DNA of 48,987 bases from Folioceros fuciformis (Eukaryota > Anthocerotophyta > Anthocerotopsida > Anthocerotales), in contig JBNGIO010005744.1 of assembly GCA_049999805.1 (NCBI GenBank), forward strand, positions 32,804 to 81,790. Reading direction: 5' to 3'. The translations under genes and the position numbers were made by a program. The notes under the pieces are model-generated. The model was given only the letters and a program-made list of their open reading frames with translations, did not search any database and had not been told where the DNA came from. Positions 12,483 to 22,945 of the stretch are shown piece by piece. The stretch's first letter is position 1. Each line of letters starts with the position of its first letter.

Positions 12483-13086
12483 TCAAGTCGACTCATGATA
12501 AGCTGTATGAAATCTAAGGATATCCTGCCGAGGCTGCCTCTTTTGAGGGAGTGAGTCCTATTTTCGTTCGAGGTTGGATTCTATCATCCATATGCCATGA
12601 TTAACCGTTTATCCGATAACAACAATCAATAAAGGTTAGAATGGATTCGGTTCCTGTTATCTTGATTTTCCTCAAACAATTAGTCAAGGTTTTTTGGTTT
12701 AGTGGCCTCAGTTCGAGGGGTGCAATACCCACATGTACTGAGTGCGCGTTGACCACAGAACTCTAGCCCTTTTCGTTGCTGACACAGTTTTATAAGGGCC
12801 TCTTAAACTGGAACCCTTTGATGGGTACTACGGCCATCATTACCTTAGCATGACCACTGCTATTCAGAAAGGTATCTAGATTGGGATCCTTAAGGGTCTG
12901 TCCTAACCCATAGCTTCAGTGAGCTACCGAGTGTCGTTCACTTGCATTTCCTAATTGAACGGTGATTTCCAAAAGACTATAAAATATTTTAAGTAGGAAA
13001 AAAATTATTTACGGATTTCCTGGTCACTATAATTCGTCTAGGATTTATTGATGGGCTACCTTGATCTAGTGAGGCCCACCACTTAA

Positions 13087-13125
13087 TCTCTCCCTCTCCG
13101 TTGCCAACAACGAAGGGGAGAGAGA
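13087..13125. repeat. Imperfect inverted repeat (hairpin), ~17-bp arms
   Basis: TCTCTCCCTCTCCGTTG (13087-13103), a CCAA loop, then CAACGAAGGGGAGAGAGA (13108-13125). The arms pair with one indel and few mismatches. No coding frame accompanies it. Confidence 0.75.
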
Positions 13126-13984
13126 CTGATGGTATGTGGCGCCCAGGGGCTGATGCCATGCCTCATGTCTATGAAAACATTGTCGTGCATGAATTAATCC
13201 ACAAGCATGCACACAAAAAGAGTTAGTTATTCAAGAGCAAGGTTCGCTATACATATTCTCTTAGGCACAAGCAGTTGTAACTGCTATGATAAACCTAACT
13301 ACCTAAGGTACAACCCTAAGAGTATAGGCAATGTACTAACAACTAGTATTTACTTGGTTAACAATCTATGAGCACGAGCTCATAACCTGCATGTCAGAAA
13401 TTGTAGAGGTGAAATAATCTTAAAATATGTTTTTATTTGAAATAGAAAGTAAGCATTATTTTTTGTGGGTTCACTAACAATGAACTCGATTAAGAAATAC
13501 CTTCATGTACTCAATTAGGCACTACCTTTATGTTCTAAACACCGAATTATGACTTGCAATGGCAACTAAGATGGATATTGAAGATCTTCCCTAAGATTGG
13601 GAGGTGCAAGAGCCACTAGGTGGCTTGTTCGACACGAAACATCTAAAGTTTTCCACCCACTAGGTATGAGGTCGCTTCTAAGGATTGTGTGTCAGCCATC
13701 TTTAGATTTACTAGTATTTCATGCAACAAGGTGTCTGGCTTGAGGTTAGGAGAAGGCAAGAATGCACAAATCGCCACATACTTTGGGAAGGACATGAATA
13801 AGAAGCAAGTTACCGCTAACAACAACCTTAAAACTAATGTTTGGGCTTATTTGTACGATACGAAATGCTAGTGTGTATTTGGAAAAGCTTATCTTCATGA
13901 TGATAATGCAATAAAGCAGTTTTCAAGCAATGTAAGAAAATAGAGAACTAAGACTTTGAGAGGTTAGAGTATCAAACATGGTTG

Positions 13985-14330
13985 TCAATACCACTTTGGT
14001 ATGAAGTAGCTTGTTATCTGATCAAGGGGTATTTTCTATGATTGAAAAAGAGATAGAAAGTCCCATCTACTCCAAAGATTGGAGGAACAACCCCATTAGG
14101 ACCAAAGGCAAAAGGAGGTACTCTCCCCTACGAATATCATTTTCAAAAACTACCTACTACTCCCAAAATGCCATGATGTGGAATAACAAAAGGCCTACCT
14201 ACCACCTGTGCCGTTATCTAATCAATACCGCTTTGATATGAAGCAACTTGTTATTCGATCAATACCAGTTTGATATGAAGTAGCTTGTTATTTGATCAAT
14301 ACCACTTTGATATGAAGCAGCTTATTATCC
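13985..14330. repeat. ~40-bp tandem repeat (AATACC.CTTTG.TATGAAG...) around a single-copy relative of the 21.4-kb array
   Basis: AATACC-CTTTGATATGAAGTAGCTTGTTAT-type units recur near 13988, 14223, 14260 and 14296, with substitutions. Between the first and the rest (about 14040-14205) lies a sequence similar to 21362-21524, including CATCTACTCCAAAGATTGG and CCATGATGTGGAAT. Confidence 0.75.
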
Positions 14331-15176
14331 AACCACAACTTGCAGTTGTACTTTGTGAGATGATGGTGCGGCTCCATAAGCTACAAGAACTGAGAAGACA
14401 CCTACACACCACACTACAAGTGTGGGTGTAAGTCTTCTCGAAGTCTCGCTAGCTGATGTGCAAAACCCCAATTACAATTGTGTAGATAACTATGCTTAAC
14501 ACAATTTATTGTGCGTAGAGACATGAAGTAGCTGAAAGCATTCGAAATAGCGCTTCGGAGAAATGCATGTTGCATGGAAGAGAAGACACGGAATGTAGCA
14601 AAACGTGGTAGGCACAAGTAATGTGGATGACCAAGCTAAAGTAGTCTAGTACCAGGTTTTAGAAGCGATGGGGAAGCCTGGTGCATAGAACTCCTATGGT
14701 AAGTGAAGACCCTAAGTGCCGCAAAGGCCTCTACGCATATCATTCTATTTCATATACACTAATTTTATTCTATCATCAATCATGATTGGATCATACTATG
14801 TTTTGAATCAACTAATGGGAAGGAACACTTGTCACTTCGGCTAATTTACTGGCCACATTATTGCTTCTCTTGTCAACGCTGTCATCCTGTATATGGCATT
14901 AGTCAACGCTCGTTGTAGAGCAATGGAAACCATGTGCTGCAAAAAGTAGAGCAATATAAACCCTCTGTTGAAAAAACGGTACAATATACAAAAGAGGAAG
15001 ACCAAGCCCATTTTTCCGGTTATAAACCACCTTGACCCAAAACGTCAAAAACTTGAAAAATGCGTTGCACATGGCCCGGAGGGCTCAATGGTAAAAGGTG
15101 CGTCCAGCCTGTAGAGGGGTGTACTTGTGAACCTTGGCCGATGCACTCCCCTCCGTCGCCCAACACGGGGATTTGA

Positions 15177-15233
15177 GGACAACATGTTCATAGACTGAAA
15201 CTCGGGACAACATGCTCATAGACCGCAACTCGT
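15177..15233. repeat. Two-copy tandem repeat, ~29-bp unit
   Basis: GGACAACATGTTCATAGAC at 15177 and GGACAACATGCTCATAGAC at 15205 each continue into CGCAACTCG or TGAAACTCG. Confidence 0.8.
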
Positions 15234-15318
15234 GTAGGATCAATTATGACCCGATTAGCAATAAAAACTTTTTGGTCTTCCCAGATGAGGAAGCAAGGGC
15301 TTCTTCTTCGTAAGGATC

Positions 15319-15429
15319 TGCACTAAGCTTTCGAAAGGAAGGTAATAGGCAAAGCCGACATCATAGAATCCTTTGCACTAAGCTTTCGAAAGGAAGGTAA
15401 TAAGCAAAGCCGACAGTCATAGAATCCTT
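15319..15429. repeat. Two-copy tandem repeat, ~55-bp unit
   Basis: Each unit begins TGCACTAAGCTTTCGAAAGG and ends ATAGAATCCTT. The copies differ by a G/A change and one inserted G. Each holds the 10-bp palindrome CTTTCGAAAG. Confidence 0.9.
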
Positions 15430-15846
15430 GGCAAACGGCAGTCTTGGAGGGTGCGCCTCATACAAGGCGAGGAGGTGCATAACCGGAAGGGTTCCTCATA
15501 CTCTAAATTCCTCATTCATGAGCACTTCTGGCAGTCGTGGAACCCGACCTTCCCTCTCGACCCCTCGGGTGGGGATTTATTAAGACGTTCGAGGCGAGCT
15601 CGATTCCGATTCGTCGGATATTCATTTGTAGAGGGAGCCGGCGTCGATCAACTAAAATTTCAACTCGAGACAGCAAACGAGGGCTTGCCCTACGTCCACA
15701 CGACTCAGCCTTCCATTGCAGTTTATTCAAGAGTATGAAACAACGGATTAGCTATCCCATGTTCAAATAACATGAGGCCGTTCCTAGTTAATTGTTCCCA
15801 CAAATCTGCCAAAATTTCATCCAGCAAGTGGAATCCCCTACACCCT

Positions 15847-16698
<852 letters not shown>

Positions 16699-17054
16699 CT
16701 TGTCTTGTTGCTGCCACGAACTCGGAGCCGCTGCAGATTTGAGAACGCACCGGGCACCGTAGCTAGAAGCAGCATAAATTGTAGCTGAAAGAAGCCTAAA
16801 TATATACGAGACAACCCTACCGGCGAGGGACTTGCTCTTCTGGGATAACCAAGGTATGCCAAAAGGGGGGGAAATATTAGCTTCACACCTAAAGACATAT
16901 TTAGCAGTACCGACGACTTTTTTCTCGATCTTCTATTAGGGTTTGTGAAGTTCGGCCTCGTCTCATTAGGGTTTCCAAAACACCAGAGTTTCTATTGTTG
17001 TCAGAAACAAGACGAAGGTATAGTAACGATTTGGAAGGTCAGTCGAGTGAGGAT
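16699..17054. promoter_or_regulatory. Divergent RPS18-copy-2 / SCAI promoter with two teloboxes
   Basis: Two TTAGGGTTT motifs at 16936-16944 and 16966-16974 lie just 5' of the SCAI start. There are 356 bp between the two start codons. An ATATATACGAGACAACCCTA stretch (16800-16819) is the degenerate equivalent of the copy-1 TATA/telobox segment. Confidence 0.6.
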
Positions 17055-18980
17055 ATGGCGTATCCTGCGGGAGCTTCTGGCATCACACCAATAGAGGAGT
17101 ACCGCGCCCTCGTGGACAAGGCCTATAACAAGTTCTCTCGGCTGCGGGAGTTTCCTCCTTATGGGAGGAACAAATGGGAGTTCTATTTTCACAAGGCCTT
17201 TCAAATCTACTCCAGGCTATGGAGATTCCAGCAAGAGAACCGGCAGAAGCTGGTGGACTCTGGGTTGAAGAGGTGGGAGATAGGCGAGATTGCTTCTCGG
17301 ATCGGGCAGCTTTACCACAGCTATTATTTGCGGACTAGCGAATCTACTTTCCTGTCCGAGTCCTACATCTTTTACGAGGCTATTTTACATCGAGAGTACT
17401 TCAAGGAGACCGGGAAAGATGTGACATTGGCCAACAAGCAGCTGCGTTATTATGCCCGCTTCATCGTCATATGCTTGTTGTTGAACAAGCGGGATGTTGT
17501 GCAGAATCTGGTGAAGCAGCTGCGCAGTCTGGTGGAGGAGTACTCTACCGCCTTTCAGGGTAGCGAGAGTAAGGAGTGGAAGATCGTGTATCAGGAGATT
17601 GCCAGGTTTTTGAAGGCCGATGCTCCGTGTGAGAATACTCGGCCTTTGCGGTATAGTTTGTTGCTGGACCCGCACCCAAGCTCGTGGCCGTTGCCTGTGA
17701 GCTTGGAAGGTGTGGAGCCGTTGAAGTTGCAGGATGCCGTTCTTGCTAGCTATTATCATAATGAGGTGAGGTTCAGTGAGCTGACGCTGGATACCTTCAG
17801 GATGCTACAGGCCATAGAATGGGAGCCGAGTGGCGCGTTCTATCGGATGAAGAACTTGGACGTGGTTAATGCTGCAGCTGCGAATGGGGCGTTGCCTCCT
17901 CCACACAGGGTGGATGACATAATTGATCCCAGCGTGCCTGCCAATCCGCACAAGTATATTCTCTACCGTCCGACTGTACCACAGCTACTCATTGTACTAG
18001 CAACAGCTGTGGAGGAGCTCTCGTCCAATTCTATCCTCCTCCTCTACTTGTCGGCTTCTGGAAAGGCAGCGAAAGGGTCTGCTTCGCACCAGGTCTCTTT
18101 TTCGAACTCTTCAAGTAGCTTGAGTAATTTATCACAAGATATTGTTGCTGAGGAGGTTGTGGTTGAGCGGAAGGAAGTGGTTGAGAACAGGGATTGCCAC
18201 GTGAAGGGAGCTGCTGCGGGCGGTTTGGTTGACGGGATATGGTTGGGATCACGTAGAAATCCTTCCCTGAACTATCTGTACCCCAGTGATATTCTCCCCT
18301 TCACAAGGAGGCCCCTGTTTATCATCATCGACAGTGATAACAGTTCTGCTTTTGAGAAAATCATCGGCTCGGAGAGGGGAGAGCCGGCCTTGCTACTACT
18401 GTCTCCTACCATCCAACCTTCTGATGATAGAGGATCATTAGCATCGTCACTTGGGAGCGGGAGTCTGTTCACCTTCTTCCTCTCTGCACCTCTGCTCGCG
18501 TTCTTACGGCTTCTTGGCGTCTCTGTCAGTCAATTGTCACAGGCCACATACGAACAATTGGAGAAGACTATGCAATCTGTGTTTGCAGAGTGGGGAGAGA
18601 TTCTTGCAACGTCGACAAGCATCAATATCCTGTGGGCTCGTGTCCTGCCAGACCCTTTCCTCAGGCAACTTGTTCTCAGGTTTGTCTTCTGTCGGGCTTG
18701 TTTTTCCCTGCATTCTAGTTCTCGGGACGGACCTGAATACGGTCCTCGATGCCTGCCACCATTGCCGGAGGAGTTGATACCTCGGTCGAATGCTGTGGAA
18801 GCTGGCTTGTTGGAACTATCCCAGAGTCTTGGTATGGCAGAGCAATTCATTTTTTCTGCGGCCACAGAGGCAGATCCAGTACCGGGCCAAGCTGTAACAA
18901 GCAATGGAAGTGTGGCAGAGGACCAGATGATTGATACCAAGTTTTCTGATCTTGGAGTAAGCGGGAAGGACGAAAGATAG
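17055..18980 (+). CDS. SCAI: SCAI-family protein (DUF3550/UPF0682), intronless
   Basis: 641 aa from the first in-frame ATG (17055). Upstream the frame is open only through a TTG. The N-terminal third has the strongest family signature: YRALVDKAYNKFSRLREFP, FHKAFQIYSRLWRFQQENR, LKRWEIGEIASRIGQLYHS, YYLRTSE..LSESYIFYEAI, followed by LRYYARFIVICLLLNKRDVV. Later come KYILYRPTVPQLL and a RRPLFIIIDSDNS segment. Between about 355 and 405 there is a lineage-variable Ser-rich linker. Animal SCAI represses MRTF/SRF transcription and takes part in double-strand-break repair. Plants have one or a few homologues of unknown function, so only the family assignment is firm. Confidence 0.9.
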   Translation: MAYPAGASGITPIEEYRALVDKAYNKFSRLREFPPYGRNKWEFYFHKAFQIYSRLWRFQQENRQKLVDSGLKRWEIGEIASRIGQLYHSYYLRTSESTFLSESYIFYEAILHREYFKETGKDVTLANKQLRYYARFIVICLLLNKRDVVQNLVKQLRSLVEEYSTAFQGSESKEWKIVYQEIARFLKADAPCENTRPLRYSLLLDPHPSSWPLPVSLEGVEPLKLQDAVLASYYHNEVRFSELTLDTFRMLQAIEWEPSGAFYRMKNLDVVNAAAANGALPPPHRVDDIIDPSVPANPHKYILYRPTVPQLLIVLATAVEELSSNSILLLYLSASGKAAKGSASHQVSFSNSSSSLSNLSQDIVAEEVVVERKEVVENRDCHVKGAAAGGLVDGIWLGSRRNPSLNYLYPSDILPFTRRPLFIIIDSDNSSAFEKIIGSERGEPALLLLSPTIQPSDDRGSLASSLGSGSLFTFFLSAPLLAFLRLLGVSVSQLSQATYEQLEKTMQSVFAEWGEILATSTSINILWARVLPDPFLRQLVLRFVFCRACFSLHSSSRDGPEYGPRCLPPLPEELIPRSNAVEAGLLELSQSLGMAEQFIFSAATEADPVPGQAVTSNGSVAEDQMIDTKFSDLGVSGKDER

Positions 18981-19250
18981 CAATGCTGCCTCCGGCCTTT
19001 CTCGTAACTCGAATTACCATCCATTGTCAAGATATCTCAGATTCGCGGGGCCTCTAGGACAGCTGTGCTTGAGATAGTGATAAGCGCATTATCCTCTACT
19101 GGACTGCACAAGCGCACGACTCTGTTGATTTCAAGCAAGGCAGCAAGTTTCCGGGAGGTGTGATATGGGTTGTCCATGCTGGATTGGTCGCCCGTGGGTT
19201 TGGTAAAGCCACTCTTGGGTTTGTCCTAGTTCACTCTGTAAGGCTGGGCA
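18981..19250 (+). other. Probable 3' UTR of SCAI
   Basis: Composition resembles the coding region until about 19250 and then turns AT-rich. There is no further conserved frame; an 85-codon frame at 19255-19512 has no family resemblance. Confidence 0.35.
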
Positions 19251-19645
19251 GAATATGAAGCGAAACAAGGCTGGAGCTCTAGTTCCGGAATATATGTTTC
19301 ATAACCAGGCGGAGCCACGCATAGATTTGGATGTGGTGAACACCCTCGTCCCTTACAACTGGTACCATATCATTTTCAGCAGGATTGCTAGCTGTAGGCC
19401 GGCAACACAATTGTTTGGACACAATGTAACAAAATTATTGACAGGTAGGGCGAAATTTATAGCTACTAGGCACCAGGACAGTCTGCAAACCTCTCCACAT
19501 GAAAACACTTAAGCTATTTTTATATATGTACTTAATAATATAATTATATATTTTATTATTCTTTGAATCTATAAATTTATAACTTAATCTATTAAACTTA
19601 AATTATCCCATAATGAATCTGATTGTGGAATTGAATCTTATGTTA

Positions 19646-20045
19646 TGAATTGAGGACTGTAAACCTTTAATCCTATAATGTCATCATAAGAATTGAGGAC
19701 CATGATATTATGAGAAGAAGAAGTATGATATTATGAGAAGGAACCTCATCAACCCTAAACCTGAGGATTATAAGCTCATCAAACAAGGAACTGAAAGCCA
19801 TAACCTAATTAGAACATGGAATAGAAGACTATAACCTCATCCAAAGAAGAAAGCAAGACTAAAACCTTGTCGAAAGAAGGAACTAAGGACTAAAACTACA
19901 TCAAACAAAGGAACTAAGGACTATAACTGCATGAAACGAAAGAACTAAGGACTATAACTGCATCACACAAAGGAACTAAGGACTATAAGTCTCTAACCTC
20001 TTCAAAAGAAGGAACCAAGGACTAAAACCTCATCTGAAGAACTAA
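19646..20045. repeat. Degenerate minisatellite, 31-bp period
   Basis: The best-preserved units (19883-19975) read CTAAGGACTATAACTGCATG followed by AAACGAAAGAA-like tails, three consecutive copies of exactly 31 bp. Progressively diverged copies extend upstream to about 19646 (AATTGAGGACTGTAAACC) and downstream to about 20045. A 31-bp period is not a multiple of three, so this is not a protein repeat. Confidence 0.85.
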
Positions 20046-20374
20046 AAAAGGATTTCCACTATCTTAAGAGGAACAACTTTCTTTCAATATGTTGAGGATG
20101 GATTTCCATAGTGACATTCATGGGTTACCCAGAGGCTATTGTGACCCATTGCTACCATGTAGAGCTATTATAAATCTCATTTAGCGTCATCTAGGGTTTA
20201 GGGCGTCTACACCCTAAGACGTTTACACCCTAAGACGACTTTCATGTAGGGCTATTGTTGTTCTATAAACCTCAGATAAGAAACATGCAATCCACCACAA
20301 TAGCCTCAAGACCTGTAAACTGATTCACACCATGTTGTCCGGAATGGCCCTTGGCCTGTGTCAGAGACAAGGAT

Positions 20375-20670
20375 TCAAAATCAATAGGTCACTATAACAC
20401 TTGATGTAAGATGCAAGCACCTTAAAGGCAGACTATATCTTCTTTCTAGTTCGCTACTCCAATCTAGAAAGAGAAAAGAACATAAGAAACCCTACTCAAT
20501 TGATAAACTCTTTGTTAGAGACGAGAATTCACAAGCAACTGGTCACTATTACACTATGATGTAAGATGCAAGCACCTTAAAAGCACGCATATCTTATTTT
20601 TAGCTTGCTACTACATTCTAAGTAAGATAACAGAACCTAAGAAATCCTACCCAATTGAGAAACTTCATAC
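20375..20670. repeat. Two-copy tandem duplication, ~155-bp unit
   Basis: GATGTAAGATGCAAGCACC occurs at 20403 and again at 20558, exactly 155 bp apart. The flanks align across the whole unit (GGTCACTAT..CACT upstream; ATATCTT..AGCTTGCTAC and AAGAAA.CCTAC.CAATTGA downstream) at roughly 80% identity. Confidence 0.85.
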
Positions 20671-21464
20671 TAGCAAAAACTCAAGCTTCATGGGCTAGCC
20701 CTGTGGAGCAGTCATCACTCGTGCAAATCAAGATTTTTTATCATGGTATTGTGATGAGATATTTCTCAATCTTGTAGATGAATTGTATGATGAAATTGCA
20801 CGAAAGATATATTATTCCTACTACAGTAAGATGTTATTTAAAGCAAACAAATTAGACCATCAAAACTACATCCCACTACATTATTCACCATTTCCCTAAT
20901 CTTGGACTATCATGATCTTGGGCTCAATGAATTGCATTGAAAGCATGTTTGTTCATAGAATTGGACTTGATGTTTCATGTGTCATTGCACTATTTACAGC
21001 GACTTTTCTTCCCATATTGCCCGCAAAATTTTACACCAAACTATTTTAGTCTTAACATCGTATTAAATCCTTGAATACTTTTCTGGATATGACTCCTGCC
21101 ACTTCTCCGATTGTTAAGTTGTGTTTGCTTTAGCTTCCTTATTTTTAAAGTCCTCCACATTCTCTGACACTTCATCTGTAGGCCTCTTTCCAAGCCACTC
21201 ATAAAGACTTGATTGCTTAGACATCCGTATAATCGACGGATTTGGCAGCTACTCACATGTAGCAACCTAAGATGAAATGTAGCACACATGGGAAGCAGAA
21301 AGCATGTAGACACACATACTTGAACTTGTAATCTTAATCTACATCTATAGAATTATTTTCCATTATTGAAAAAGAAATGGTCCTATCTACTCCAAAGATT
21401 GGAGGAACACCCTGAGCATGGCCAAAGTCAAAAAAGGTACTAGTCTCTTTTGAACATCATTCTC

Positions 21465-21798
21465 AAAAATTACTTACTACTCCTAAAGTGTCATGATGTG
21501 GAATGATAAGAGGCCTACCTATTGGTACCAAAAATTACTTACTACTCCTAAAGTGTCATGATGTGGAATGATAAGAAGCCTACCTATTGGTACCAAAAAT
21601 TACTTACTACTCCTAAAGTGTCATGATGTGGAATGATAAGAGGCCTAAGAAGCCTACCTATTGGTACCAAAAATTACTTACTACTCCTAAAGTGTCATGA
21701 TGTGGAATGATAAGAAGCCTACCTATTGGTACCAAAAATTACTTACTACTCCTAAAGTGTCATGATGTGGAATGATAAGAGGCCTACCTATTGGTACC
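21465..21798. repeat. Five-copy 65-bp tandem array, nearly identical units
   Basis: Units are 21465-21529, 21530-21594, 21595-21668, 21669-21733 and 21734-21798. Each begins AAAAATTACTTACTACTCCT, contains GTCATGATGTGGAATGATAAG and ends CTATTGGTACC. The only differences are GAGGCC versus GAAGCC; unit 3 is 74 bp and carries both versions in a row (GAGGCCTAAGAAGCC). The segment just upstream (21362-21464) matches 14040-14155. Confidence 0.95.
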
Positions 21799-22160
21799 AA
21801 AAAGAGTTGCTTAACCTGCACTTATTGTTGTTATAAAAGTCGTGTTGGCCAATGCTTTTTGCAAAGCAATAGATATGCATGTTTGTTTACCTTGCACTGG
21901 TGGAAGATCCTAACCCGTGCTAATATAATTATTTTAATAATCATCAATAATAGATAACCATTCGAACCACTCTATTCTAAAAATCTTCTGTACCTTCTAT
22001 GTGGGGTTCACCTCTTTCCCCGGATGGACTTTTCCATCCTATTTTTCTCAAGATACAAAGATATAATAAAAATAAAAAAATAAAAGTGAAGAAGTTAGAC
22101 ATGGCTGAAGTAGGGTCAACCAGCTGAAGGACGACAAGCGATAAAACTATTTAGGGACAC

Positions 22161-22945
22161 GGGATGCTACATGTACCTCATATTAGAAATTTGATAGTTA
22201 TGCGACATACCCAGGGGAGACAGATTTTTGAAACTCGCCGAGTCGGTATGGCGGTAGAAGGAAGGGAGGCTGCGTGCAGCAGCAACTCAATTGGCCCTTC
22301 CTCCGACCCCACATCCCTTGGAAGCATTCCGGCCTCACTTTTCTTGGCTTGGGTGGAAAGGTGAGGGCATCGTGTGGCGCAGCAGGTTTGCCCTAATCAG
22401 CCCGCCGGTGCACAGCCCTTCAGTCATTTGTCCGCTGACGACAGTTGTGGATTCCAGGTGAGCTACAACGCTCAGTAAACGATCTCCACATCCACTGAGG
22501 AACACAGGCTCGTGTCTGTGCAACCTGCCGAGCACTTCCACAATGTTACCTTTCCTGCAAGAAAGAATCCATAACAATCGGTGACGTTAGACTGATGACA
22601 ATCTTTAAGGCCACAGCGATGAAAAAATTGACAAGAAATCTTGAAGGCAGCAGCGATGAATGCTCAGTGGTCCAAAACCTGAAGTTAGGATCACTTGTCT
22701 CATGGCAGGTTACTCCAGCTTGACGGATCGCATGGGGTTCACTGTCCATCCAGCTTGGTCCTGGACGAGTGGCATGTTGCACGCCATAGTAAACTGTGGT
22801 CCGTAGAAGGAAATGGACAGGGCATGTTAGGGTTCGGAACAGGTGGCACGGCGGGACGTTTGGTACGAGGCGGAACTGTAAGGGCGAGTAAGTGCAGAAA
22901 GCGTACCCGTTCTGTTGAATCAGATTGAGATGGGTTGGTTTGGTA
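22161..22945. other. Region downstream of the PPR gene
   Basis: Higher GC than the repeat stretch upstream. The part next to the PPR stop is probably its 3' UTR (minus strand). Reading frames of 60-90 codons occur on both strands, but none resembles a family I know. Confidence 0.4.

Larger units (their letters stand above)
10545..15765. other. AT-rich gene desert between the two RPS18 copies
   Basis: About 5.2 kb with no intact gene on either strand. It holds a decayed group II-type reverse transcriptase, a long hairpin and several two- to four-copy tandem duplications, listed separately. Remaining reading frames are under about 100 codons and show no family resemblance. Confidence 0.7.
19251..22160. 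other. Repeat-rich AT-rich intergenic stretch
   Basis: No gene is recognised on either strand. The region holds a minisatellite, a 155-bp duplication and a 65-bp array, listed separately. Around 20184-20233 CTAGGGTTTAGGG lies beside two direct ACACCCTAAGACG copies, a small telomere-like patch. Confidence 0.6.

Noticed and set aside
13985-14330. LTR-retrotransposon primer-binding site (the TGGTATCA-like reverse complement of the repeat)
   Set aside because: The match to an initiator-tRNA site is short and degenerate, with no LTR pair, gag/pol or polypurine tract nearby.
15070-15145. tRNA- or SINE-like segment (GGCTCAATGGTAAAAGG...GTGAACC)
   Set aside because: An A-box-like string is present, but no proper B box, no cloverleaf and no poly(A)/target-site duplication.
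19255-19512. 85-codon frame after SCAI
   Set aside because: No start context or homology; AT-rich flanks; likely chance.
21465-21798. CRISPR-like array
   Set aside because: Units abut directly with no unique spacers, and the context is a eukaryotic nuclear genome.
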